From the NCBI RefSeq assembly GCF_012184415.1, contig NZ_VTOX01000001.1, positions 806,001 through 870,000 of the forward strand: 64,000 nucleotides of DNA. The letters are read 5' to 3'. The position numbers were made by a program, and so were the translations under genes. Positions 46,944 to 58,442 of this stretch are shown piece after piece. The notes below the pieces were generated by a model. The model was not told the origin of the DNA. It saw only the letters and a list, made by a program, of their open reading frames with translations, and did no database searches. Every line of letters starts with the position of its first letter. Position 1 is the stretch's first letter. The stretch is from Ramlibacter lithotrophicus. GTDB taxonomy: Bacteria > Pseudomonadota > Gammaproteobacteria > Burkholderiales > Burkholderiaceae_C.

Positions 46944-47603
46944 GTGAGCCCGCAGGCCAGGCGGCTGCATGCCGCCCTGCCCCAGACCCAGTGCACCCGC
47001 TGCGGCTATCCGGATTGCGCCGGGTATGCCGAGGCGATCGCCGCCGGTGGGGCTGCGGTCAACCAGTGTCCGCCCGGCGGCGCCGAGGGCGTCGCGCGGC
47101 TGGCGGCGCTCACCGGGCAGCCGGTCCTGCCGCTGAATCCCGCGCACGGGAGCGAAGGGCCGCGCACCGTCGCCGTCATCGACGAGAACTGGTGCATCGG
47201 CTGCACCTTGTGCATCAAGGCCTGCCCGACCGACGCGATCCTCGGCAGCAACAAGCGGATGCACACCGTCATCGAGCGCTATTGCACCGGCTGCGAGTTG
47301 TGCGTGCCGGTCTGCCCCGTCGACTGCATCGCGCTCGAGAACGTCACGGGCGAGCGCACCGGCTGGCAGGCCTGGTCGCAGGCGCAGGCCGACGAGGCCT
47401 TGCGACGGTACGAAGCGCGCCTGGCCAGGCTGGCCCGCGAGGGCGAGGAACATGCGGCGCACCTCGAAGCGAAGGCCGAGGCGAAACTGGCGGACCTCCC
47501 GGCCCAGACGCACGGCGCCGAAGGCGGCGAACTCGATCGCAAGCGAGCGGTGATCGAAGCCGCCCTGGCGAAAGCCCGCTCGCGCCGGCCTCCGGGCCCC
47601 TAG
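46944..47603 (+). CDS. RnfB-like multi-cluster ferredoxin
   Basis: 219 residues from the GTG at 46944. An N-terminal 4Fe-4S domain (about 10-45; CTRCGYPDC...NQCPPGG) resembles the RnfB cluster domain. Two ferredoxin 4Fe-4S motifs follow (CIGCTLCIKACP and CTGCELCVPVCP, about 75-125), then a charged coiled-coil tail (about 145-205). It lacks the N-terminal membrane anchor of RnfB, and no other rnf genes are present. It may be an electron carrier for the kor enzyme nearby. The TAG stop lies in a CTAG-type heptad-like sequence. Confidence 0.88.
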   Translation: MSPQARRLHAALPQTQCTRCGYPDCAGYAEAIAAGGAAVNQCPPGGAEGVARLAALTGQPVLPLNPAHGSEGPRTVAVIDENWCIGCTLCIKACPTDAILGSNKRMHTVIERYCTGCELCVPVCPVDCIALENVTGERTGWQAWSQAQADEALRRYEARLARLAREGEEHAAHLEAKAEAKLADLPAQTHGAEGGELDRKRAVIEAALAKARSRRPPGP

Positions 47604-47618
47604 CCTCCGGCCCCTACC
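47598..47618. repeat. Degenerate heptad array between convergent stops
   Basis: Three tandem 7-nt units CCCTAGC, CTCCGGC and CCCTACC resemble the units of the carAB element arms. The array provides the TAG of the ferredoxin gene on plus (47601-47603) and the TAG of the CBS gene on minus (47614-47616). It may be a decayed solitary arm, or chance. Confidence 0.35.
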
Positions 47619-48054
47619 CCAGCGCGTCGTTCACCTGCTCGCGAAACTCGGCAAGCCCCATGGCGTTGTCGATCTCGCGCGGCAACGCGTCGCGGGCGCT
47701 GAAGACCCCGAGCAGCTTGTCGCCGGGGCCCACCACCGGCAGGTGGCGAAAGCCCCGCTCCAGCATGATCAGCACCGCCTCCGCCACCGGCTTCTCGGGC
47801 GGCACGCACAAGGGGTTGGGCGTCATGATGTCGGCCAGGCGCGTCGCCTGCGGATCACGCGCCTTCGCCAGCACCCGCGTCATGAGATCGCGCTCGGTGA
47901 CGATGCCCACCAGCGTGGCCGGCGGCTCCGTCACCAGCACGCTGGTGCAATTGCCGCCGGTCATGATGCAGGCGGCCTCGTAGACGCTCGCCTGCGGTCC
48001 GAGGCTCACCACGTGCTTCTGCGTCATCGACTGGAATACCGTGCGTTCGGCCAT
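47614..48054 (-). CDS. CBS-domain protein
   Basis: 146 residues made almost wholly of a tandem CBS pair (about 10-65 and 75-130), a Bateman module that usually binds adenine nucleotides. GIVTERDL and GVFSARD are the typical ends. No catalytic domain is attached. It lies 30 nt after korB on the same strand, so it may be a regulatory partner of that enzyme. Confidence 0.9.
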   Translation of the reverse strand: MAERTVFQSMTQKHVVSLGPQASVYEAACIMTGGNCTSVLVTEPPATLVGIVTERDLMTRVLAKARDPQATRLADIMTPNPLCVPPEKPVAEAVLIMLERGFRHLPVVGPGDKLLGVFSARDALPREIDNAMGLAEFREQVNDALG

Positions 48055-48084
48055 GGTGCAGCCTCCGTTCCGTGTGAGGCGCCG

Positions 48085-49140
48085 CTAGCGCAGCGACGCG
48101 TTGATCTGCTCCAGCGCCCCGGCGCCGGGACACAGCTGCGGGGCCTCCAGCAGGTTGAGCGGGGTTTCGCTCGTGTTCAGCGCGTTGTGCAGGTCGGTCG
48201 CCAGCGGGTCCACGTACAGCAAACCCGTGACGACCTCGCCGCGCGCCTGGTGCGTCTGCATGTAGTTCATCGCCGCGTTGCGGTCCGTCGGGTTGTAGTC
48301 CGAGTGGAGCTTGCGCAGGCGCAGCAGCGACCCGTCGTGCTGGCGCACTTCCACCAGTTCGCCGGGGGCGTACTCGGTCGTGATCTCGCTGCGCGGCGTG
48401 ATGAAATCGATGCGGCTCACCGCATCGTTGTGCTGGCGGATGTAGTCGTAGCTCTTGGTGCTGCCGGCGTGGTTGTTGAAGGTCACGCAAGGGCTGATGA
48501 CGTCGACGAACGCGGCGCCACCGTGCGACATGGCGCCCTTGATCAGCGGCACCAGCTGCGCCTTGTCGCCAGAGAAGCTGCGCGCGACGTAGGTGGCGCC
48601 CAGTTGCAGGGCCAGCGCCACCAGGTCCACCGGGCTGTCGCTGTTGACCACGCCCTTCTTGCTCTTCGAGCCGCGGTCGGCCGTGGCCGAGAACTGGCCC
48701 TTGGTCAGGCCGTACACGCCGTTGTTCTCGACGATGTAGGCCATGCACACGCCCCTCCGCATGGCGTTGGCGAACTGGCCCAGGCCGATCGACGCCGAGT
48801 CGCCGTCGCCGGAGACGCCCAGGTACAGCAGGTCGCGGTTGGCCAGGCTCGCGCCGGTCAGCACCGACGGCATGCGGCCGTGCACGGTGTTGAAGCCGTG
48901 CGACGCGCCCAGGAAATAGTCCGGCGTCTTCGAACTGCAACCGATCCCGGACAGCTTGGCCACCCGGTGCGGCTCGATGTCCAGCTCCCAGCAGGCCTCC
49001 ACGATGGCCGCGGAGATCGAGTCGTGCCCGCAGCCGGCGCACAGCGTCGAGACGCGGCCTTCGTAGTCGCGGCGGGTGTAGCCGACCTTGTTGCGGGTCA
49101 GCGAGGGATGGTGCAATCGGGGTTTGGCGATGTAGGTCAC
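48085..49140 (-). CDS. korB: 2-oxoacid:ferredoxin oxidoreductase, beta subunit
   Basis: Thiamine-diphosphate subunit that decarboxylates a 2-oxoacid to acyl-CoA and reduces ferredoxin. It has 351 residues. CAGCGHDS (cluster/TPP side), the TPP motif SGDGDSASIG...ENNGVYGLTKGQ and a C-terminal cap are visible. The GTG start overlaps the korA stop (GTGA). The substrate is probably 2-oxoglutarate, judging from the resemblance to KorB proteins; pyruvate or branched 2-oxoacids are possible. Confidence 0.9.
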   Translation of the reverse strand: MTYIAKPRLHHPSLTRNKVGYTRRDYEGRVSTLCAGCGHDSISAAIVEACWELDIEPHRVAKLSGIGCSSKTPDYFLGASHGFNTVHGRMPSVLTGASLANRDLLYLGVSGDGDSASIGLGQFANAMRRGVCMAYIVENNGVYGLTKGQFSATADRGSKSKKGVVNSDSPVDLVALALQLGATYVARSFSGDKAQLVPLIKGAMSHGGAAFVDVISPCVTFNNHAGSTKSYDYIRQHNDAVSRIDFITPRSEITTEYAPGELVEVRQHDGSLLRLRKLHSDYNPTDRNAAMNYMQTHQARGEVVTGLLYVDPLATDLHNALNTSETPLNLLEAPQLCPGAGALEQINASLR

Positions 49141-50984
49141 ACGAGCTCCTTGCGGCGCGGCTGGCCGGCGGCGGGGGCGTTGGTTTTCTCGACGTGCTGG
49201 CGGATGGCGCGCGTGATGAAGCGCGCCGTGATCGGCGTGCCGTCGTAGTGCAGCACCTTGACCAGCCGCGCCGGATCGATTTCCAGCTCGTTGACCAGCA
49301 TCTGGCGCATCTGCGCGTCGCGGTTCTGCTCCACCACGAACACCTTGTCGTGCTCGGCGATGAAGCGGTCGACCGACTCGGGGAAGGGAAACGCCTGCAG
49401 GCGCATCGCATCGAGATGGACGCCTTCCTGCTCCAGCACGTCCAGCGCCTCCTGCATGGCGGGGCTGGTCGAGCCGTAGTAGATGACGCCCAGCGAGGCC
49501 TTCTTCGACGCCTGGCGCACGATCGGCTGCGGCACCAGGTCGGCGGCCGTCTTGAACTTGCGCAGCAGCCGCTCCATGTTGTACATGTAGTCCGGACCGC
49601 GCTCGGAGTAGCGGGCGTACGGGTCGCGCGTGGTGCCGCGGGTGAAGTAGGCGCCCTTGGTCGGGTGGGTGCCCGGCAGCGTGCGCCAGGGGATGCCGTC
49701 GCCGTCCACGTCCTTGTAGCGCCCGAAGTCCTTGCCGGCTTCCAGCTCCTCGGCCGTCATGACCTTGCCGCGATCGTAGCTGCGCCCTTCCTCCCACGCG
49801 AACGGCTTGCACAGCCGCTGGTTCATTCCGATGTCGAGGTCGGTCATCACGAACACCGGCGTCTGCAGGCGGTCCGCGAGGTCCAGCGCCGCGGCCGAGT
49901 GCGTGAAGCACTCGTGCGGATCCTCCGGCAGCAGCAGCACGTGCTTGGTGTCGCCGTGCGAGGCGTACGCGCAGGCGAGCAGGTCGGACTGCTGGGTGCG
50001 CGTGGGCATGCCGGTCGACGGCCCGCCGCGCTGCACGTCGATGATGGTCACCGGGATCTCGGCGAAGTACGCGAGGCCGATGAACTCCGTCATCAGCGAG
50101 ATACCGGGTCCCGACGTGGCCGTGAAGGCGCGGGCGCCGTTCCAGCCGGCGCCGACGACCATGCCGATCGAAGCCAGTTCGTCCTCGGCCTGCACGATCG
50201 CGAAGTTGTTGCGGCCGGTCGCGGAGTCCACGCGGTACTTGTCGCAGTACTTCTGGAACGCCTCGGGCACCGACGACGAAGGCGTGATCGGGTACCAGGC
50301 AGCGACCGTGGCGCCACCGTAGACGCAGCCCAGCGCAGCCGCGCTGTTGCCGTCGACGAAGATGCGGTCGCCCACGTTGTCGCAGCGGCGCACCTTGATG
50401 CCCAGGGGCTGCAGGTGTTCGGTCGCGAACTCGCGGCCCAGTTGCAGGGCGCGGATGTTGGAGTCCAGCAGCCGCTCCTTGCCCTTGTACTGCTCGGCGA
50501 AGAGCTTCTCGAACACGCCGCCTTCCATCTCCAGCAGCACCGACAGCGCGCCGACGTAGATGATGTTCTTGAACAGCTGGCGCTGCCGCGGGTCCGAATA
50601 CACGGCGTTGGTGATCTCGGTCAGCGGCATGCCGATGACGTGCAGGTCCTCGCGGAACTTCGACGGCGGCAAGGGCCGTGTGCTGTCGTAGAACAGGTAG
50701 CCGCCCGGATCCACCTCGGCGACGTCGGCATCCCAGGTCTGCGGGTTCATCGCCACCATCATGTCGACGCCGCCGCGACGGCCGGCGTAGCCCTTCTCGC
50801 ACACCCGGGCCTCGTACCACGTGGGCAGACCCTGGATGTTGCTCGGGAAGATGTTGCGCGGGCTGACCGGCACGCCCATGCGCATCACCGCCTTGACGAA
50901 CAGCTCGTTGGCGGAGGCCGACCCCGAGCCGTTGACGTTGGCGAACTTGATGACGAAATCGTTGACCGCTTCGATCCGTTTCAT
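49137..50984 (-). CDS. korA: 2-oxoacid:ferredoxin oxidoreductase, fused gamma-alpha subunit
   Basis: 615 residues. An N-terminal gamma domain (about 1-190, NGSGSASANELFVKAVMRMG) is fused to the alpha domain (about 205-590) that binds CoA and the 2-oxoacid (GGATVAAWYPITPSSSVPEAF). This is the layout of many KorA proteins. The ATG overlaps the korC stop (ATGA). It forms a three-gene enzyme with korB and the flavin subunit. Confidence 0.9.
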   Translation of the reverse strand: MKRIEAVNDFVIKFANVNGSGSASANELFVKAVMRMGVPVSPRNIFPSNIQGLPTWYEARVCEKGYAGRRGGVDMMVAMNPQTWDADVAEVDPGGYLFYDSTRPLPPSKFREDLHVIGMPLTEITNAVYSDPRQRQLFKNIIYVGALSVLLEMEGGVFEKLFAEQYKGKERLLDSNIRALQLGREFATEHLQPLGIKVRRCDNVGDRIFVDGNSAAALGCVYGGATVAAWYPITPSSSVPEAFQKYCDKYRVDSATGRNNFAIVQAEDELASIGMVVGAGWNGARAFTATSGPGISLMTEFIGLAYFAEIPVTIIDVQRGGPSTGMPTRTQQSDLLACAYASHGDTKHVLLLPEDPHECFTHSAAALDLADRLQTPVFVMTDLDIGMNQRLCKPFAWEEGRSYDRGKVMTAEELEAGKDFGRYKDVDGDGIPWRTLPGTHPTKGAYFTRGTTRDPYARYSERGPDYMYNMERLLRKFKTAADLVPQPIVRQASKKASLGVIYYGSTSPAMQEALDVLEQEGVHLDAMRLQAFPFPESVDRFIAEHDKVFVVEQNRDAQMRQMLVNELEIDPARLVKVLHYDGTPITARFITRAIRQHVEKTNAPAAGQPRRKELV

Positions 50985-52807
50985 GCGGCCTCCCGTGCCG
51001 GCTCGCGCTGGTCCCGGCAGCCGGGTCCAGCCTTTGTCATGTTCAACAGGAACTTCTGCATGTCCCACGCCCCCGTGGGACAGCGCTCGGCGCAGAGCCC
51101 GCAGTGCAGGCACACGTCCTCGTCCTTCACCATCACCCGGCCGGTCTTGAGCCCGCCGGAGACGTACAGGGGCTGCGACTTGTTGAGGGCCGGCGCCTTC
51201 AGGCGCTGTCGCAGGTCGGCCTCCTCGCCGTTCACGGTGAACGTCAGGCTGTCCATCGGGCAGATGTCCACGCAGGCGTCGCACTCGATGCAGGCCGACT
51301 CGGTGAACACCGTCTGCACGTCGCAGTTGAGGCAGCGCGCGGCCTCCTTGACGGCGGTCGCCACGTCGAAGCCGAGCTCCACCTCGATCTTGATGCTGGC
51401 CAGCGCCTGTTCGGCCTTGGCCCACGGCACCTTGAACCGGTTGTCGGTCGAGGTGTCGTTGTCGTAGCTCCACTCGTGGATGCCCATCTTCTGGGACACG
51501 AGGTTCACCGTCGGGGGCGGCCGCACCGCCACGTCCTCGCCGTGCAGCAGCCGGTCGATCGAGACCGCGGCCTCGTGGCCATGCGCCACGGCGGTGATGA
51601 TGTTCTTGGGACCGAAGGCCGCGTCGCCGCCGAAGAAGACGGTGGGAACCGTGGACTGCAGCGTGTCCTTGTTCAGGACCGGCAGGCCCCACTCGTCGAA
51701 CGCGATGCCGCAGTCGCGCTCGATCCAGGGGAAGGAATTCTCCTGTCCGACGGCCACCAGCACATCGTCGCATTCGAAGAACGCGTCCGGCTGCCCGGTC
51801 GGCACCAGGCTGCGCCGCCCCTTCTCGTCGTAGACCGCCTTGACGATCTCGAACGTCATGCCCTTCAGCTTGCCGCCCTCGTGGACGAAGGCCTTCGGCA
51901 CGTGGTAGTTGATGATCGGGATGCCTTCGTGCATCGCGTCTTCCTTCTCCCAGGGCGACGCCTTCATCTCCTCGAAGCCGCTGCGCACGATCACCTTGAC
52001 GTCGCTGCCGCCGAGCCGGCGCGCCGACCGGCAGCAGTCCATGGCGGTATTGCCGCCGCCCAGGACGATCACGCGCTTGCCGATGGTCTTGACGTGCCCG
52101 AACGAGACTGACGCGAGCCAGTCGATGCCGATGTGGACGTGCAGCGCCGCCTCGGTACGGCCGGGGATCTGCAGGTCGCGCCCGCGCGGCGCGCCGCAGC
52201 CGACGAAGATCGCGTCGTAACCTTCGGCCATCAGCGCCTTCATCGATTCGATGCGCTGGTTGTTGCGGAAGTGCACGCCCATGTTGAGGACGTAGCCGGT
52301 CTCTTCGTCGAGCACGGCCTCGGGCAGGCGAAAGCGCGGGATCTGCGTGCGCATGAAGCCGCCGGCCTTGGGCTCGCCGTCGAAGACCGTGATGTCGTAG
52401 CCGAGCGGCGCCAGGTCACGCGCCACCGTGAGCGAGGCCGGGCCCGCCCCGACACACGCGATGCGCTTGCCGTTCTTCGGCGCCACCCTGGGCATGCGCC
52501 CGGCGACGTCTTCCTTCATGTCGGCGGCGACGCGCTTCAGGCGGCAGATCGCCACCGGCTCCGGATGCTCGCCGTTGTTCTCCTCCACCCGGCCGCGCCG
52601 GCACGCCGGCTCGCAAGGACGATCGCAGGTGCGCCCCAGCACGCCCGGAAAGACGTTCGACGTCCAGTTGATCATGTAGGCATCGCTGTAGCGACCCTGC
52701 GCGATCAGGCGGATGTATTCGGGGACCGGGGTGTGCGCGGGACAGGCCCACTGGCAATCGACGACTTTGTGGAAATACGCGGGATTGGCGATATCTGTTC
52801 GGTGCAA
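50981..52807 (-). CDS. korC: FAD/NAD(P) oxidoreductase subunit with 4Fe-4S domains (GltD-like)
   Basis: 608 residues. An N-terminal Fe-S segment (C18, C22 and the CDRPCEPACRRG motif) is of glutamate-synthase small-subunit type. Two dinucleotide folds follow: FAD at GAGPASLT, about 118, and NAD(P) at VLGGGNTAMDC, about 250. A C-terminal two-cluster ferredoxin domain (CIECDACVDICP and CLHCGLCAERCP, about 515-590) ends the protein. It probably moves electrons between ferredoxin of korAB and NAD(P). A similar three-subunit 2-oxoglutarate:NADP oxidoreductase is known in Azoarcus. The TTG start follows a perfect GGAGGT. Confidence 0.88.
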   Translation of the reverse strand: MHRTDIANPAYFHKVVDCQWACPAHTPVPEYIRLIAQGRYSDAYMINWTSNVFPGVLGRTCDRPCEPACRRGRVEENNGEHPEPVAICRLKRVAADMKEDVAGRMPRVAPKNGKRIACVGAGPASLTVARDLAPLGYDITVFDGEPKAGGFMRTQIPRFRLPEAVLDEETGYVLNMGVHFRNNQRIESMKALMAEGYDAIFVGCGAPRGRDLQIPGRTEAALHVHIGIDWLASVSFGHVKTIGKRVIVLGGGNTAMDCCRSARRLGGSDVKVIVRSGFEEMKASPWEKEDAMHEGIPIINYHVPKAFVHEGGKLKGMTFEIVKAVYDEKGRRSLVPTGQPDAFFECDDVLVAVGQENSFPWIERDCGIAFDEWGLPVLNKDTLQSTVPTVFFGGDAAFGPKNIITAVAHGHEAAVSIDRLLHGEDVAVRPPPTVNLVSQKMGIHEWSYDNDTSTDNRFKVPWAKAEQALASIKIEVELGFDVATAVKEAARCLNCDVQTVFTESACIECDACVDICPMDSLTFTVNGEEADLRQRLKAPALNKSQPLYVSGGLKTGRVMVKDEDVCLHCGLCAERCPTGAWDMQKFLLNMTKAGPGCRDQREPAREAA

Positions 52808-52931
52808 ACTGACCTCCTAGCCGTGTCCACGCTGCCCGGGAGCCGGGCCTGGGTGTGCGCGGACAGTCTACGCGACACGTGCAGGACTGGACGCTCGGGG
52901 TCAACCCCAAGCGCAATGTGGGAGGTCAGTT
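52807..52931 (-). promoter_or_regulatory. kor leader with an anti-Shine-Dalgarno segment
   Basis: In the minus-strand RNA, 11 nt at 52931-52921 are exactly complementary to 52817-52807, which comprise the ribosome binding site and the first base of the korC TTG. A 6-bp, 3-nt-loop hairpin (52830-52844) and a smaller GGGGTT/AACCCC-type repeat (52896-52907) lie between them. Pairing would hide the ribosome binding site. The remaining gap to mce (52932-53026) shows nothing clear. Confidence 0.5.
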
Positions 52932-53026
52932 CGTGTCGTGCAATGCCGCCTCCCATGGGCTGGCATTTGACCTTCGGCTGTCCATGGGCGCATTGACACT
53001 CATCAAGTGCCCCGGGCCCCTGCGCA

Positions 53027-53518
53027 TCAGTTGCGCGAACCGCCTTGCGCGAGGGCGGTGAAAGCGCGGATCACCTCCGGCGGCGCCTGCACCAGTTCGA
53101 TCAGCACGCCTTCGCCGCCGACCGGAAACTGCTCGTTGCCCCTGGGGTGCACGAAGCAGATGTCGAAGCCGGAGCCGCCGCGGCGGATGCCGCCCGGGGC
53201 GAAGCGCACGCCCTGGGCCTGCAGCCACGCCACGGCGCGCGGCAGGTCGTCGATCCAGAGGCCGACGTGGTTCAGCGGCGGCTGGTGCACGGCCGGCTTC
53301 GCGTCCGGGTCGAGCGGCTGCATCAGGTCGACCTCGACCCGCAGCGGCCCCTCGCCCATCTGGCAGATGTCCTCGTCGACGTTCTCGCGCGCACTCCTGT
53401 ACGTGCCGGCGACTTCCAGGCCGAGCAGGTCGACCCACAGCGCGCGCAGCGCCTGCTTGTCCGGCCCGCCGACGGCGATCTGCTGGATCCCAAGCACCTT
53501 GAACGGACGGTCGGTCAT
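53027..53518 (-). CDS. VOC-family protein, probable methylmalonyl-CoA epimerase
   Basis: 163 residues, two vicinal-oxygen-chelate half-domains. Context (propionyl-CoA carboxylase and methylmalonyl-CoA mutase in one operon) makes methylmalonyl-CoA epimerase the best guess. Visible ligands include the His of LNHVGLWI and the Glu of [10 protein letters not shown]. At the first strand, IQQIAVGG has Gln where epimerases usually have His. Similar proteins are often labelled glyoxalase. The ATG at 53518 is preceded by AGGAGG; it is the last gene of the operon. Confidence 0.72.
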   Translation of the reverse strand: MTDRPFKVLGIQQIAVGGPDKQALRALWVDLLGLEVAGTYRSARENVDEDICQMGEGPLRVEVDLMQPLDPDAKPAVHQPPLNHVGLWIDDLPRAVAWLQAQGVRFAPGGIRRGGSGFDICFVHPRGNEQFPVGGEGVLIELVQAPPEVIRAFTALAQGGSRN

Positions 53519-53603
53519 GATGGTCCTCCTTGAACCGGCCGGGGCCTGGTGCCGGCCGTCGATGCCCATGATGCAGGCATGGTTGTCCGTCGTGCCTTCG
53601 CTT

Positions 53604-55652
<2,049 letters not shown>

Positions 55653-55681
55653 TCAGGTCTCCTCAATCGCGGCAACAACAT

Positions 55682-55792
55682 CCGAACGCAAAAGCCGCGA
55701 AAACTTCGCAGAAGCCGCAGAAGAAAACCCCAGAACGTTCTTCATTGTCCTTTTTGCGGCTTCTGCGTGACTTCTGCGGCTTCTGCGTACGG
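55682..55792. repeat. Imperfect inverted-repeat element between pccB and pccA
   Basis: Two arms of about 44 nt (55682-55727 and 55749-55792) form an imperfect inverted repeat around a 21-nt centre. Each arm is itself repetitive, with direct copies of CGCAGAAGC or AAGCCGCAGAAG. The base composition is more A-rich than the genes around it. In RNA it would be a long hairpin between two co-transcribed subunits. It encodes nothing visible. Confidence 0.75.
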
Positions 55793-55810
55793 AGGTTCCG
55801 CATTGCTTCT

Positions 55811-57335
<1,525 letters not shown>

Positions 57336-57343
<8 letters not shown>

Positions 57344-58442
57344 GTCGTTGTTCTCCGATGTCTGGTGCCGGGGCGCCGCCCGCCGCTGGCGGCGCGGAGC
57401 CCTCGGTCGCGATGTTCTCCGGTCCGCCTGACGCCTGGCTTGCGCCGTCCTGCCACGCCTGGACCAACCGGCGCGCGGCGGTCGAGGCTGGCAGGCGGCC
57501 GCCACCCACGTCGGCCAGCATCTGCGGCAGCAGCTGCCGCACCCGCGGGTGCTGGCGGAAGTGGCGTTTCAGTCCCGCGTCGATGCGCTCCCACATCCAG
57601 CCCAGCGCCTGCTGCCGGCGGCGCTCTGCCCATCCGCCGTTGGCTTGCTGGATCTCGCGAAAGCGCGACACCGCGTCCCAGAACGGCGCAAGACCCTCGC
57701 CGCGCAAGGCGCTCAATTGCAGGACCTGCGCTTGCCAGACGGACTGGTCGTGCCGCGCGTGGCCCGGATGTCCGTGCTGGCCGAAGATGCGCAGCGCGCT
57801 GGTGATCTGAGCGCGGGCGCGGGTCGCGGCGTCGGCGTCGAGGTCGGCCTTGTTGATGACGACCAGGTCGGCCAGCTCCATCACGCCTTTCTTGATGGCC
57901 TGCAGGTCGTCGCCGGCGTTGGGCAGCTGGAGCAGCACGAACATGTCGGTCATCCCGGCGGCGGCCGTTTCGCTCTGGCCGACGCCGACGGTCTCGACGA
58001 TCACGATGTCATAGCCGGCCGCTTCGCACACCAGCATCGCTTCGCGCGTCTTCTCGGCCACCCCGCCGAGCGTGCCGCCGGAAGGGCTGGGCCGGATGTA
58101 GGCCTGCTCGTGCACGGACAGCTTCTCCATGCGCGTCTTGTCACCCAGGATCGAGCCGCCCGAGACGCTGCTGGACGGATCGATCGTCAGCACCGCGACC
58201 CGGTGGCCGCGCTCGATCAGGAACAGGCCGAGCACCTCGATGAACGTGCTCTTGCCGACGCCCGGCACGCCGCTGATCGCGATGCGGAACGAGCGGCCGG
58301 TGTGGGGCAACAGCGCCGTGAGCATCTCGTCGCCCTGGGCGCGATGGTCGGCGCGGGTCGATTCCAGCAGCGTGATCGCCTTGGCGATGGCGCGGCGCTG
58401 GGCCGGGCCGCGCGCCGTCAGCACCTGCCCGGCGTGGTTCAT
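57336..58442 (-). CDS. meaB: Methylmalonyl-CoA mutase-associated GTPase MeaB
   Basis: G3E-family GTPase that guards cobalamin loading and protects methylmalonyl-CoA mutase. It has 368 residues. Walker A is GVPGVGKST (about 57-65), with Walker B/switch regions ETVGVGQSE and NKAD for guanine. The C-terminal dimerisation arm plus an Ala/Gly-rich tail of about 40 residues is longer than usual. It lies between the SGNH gene and pccB; the ArgK label often given to this family is misleading. Confidence 0.94.

Noticed and set aside
46944..47603. Member of a complete Rnf complex
   Set aside because: No rnfA, C, D, G or E is in the window, and the protein has no membrane anchor.
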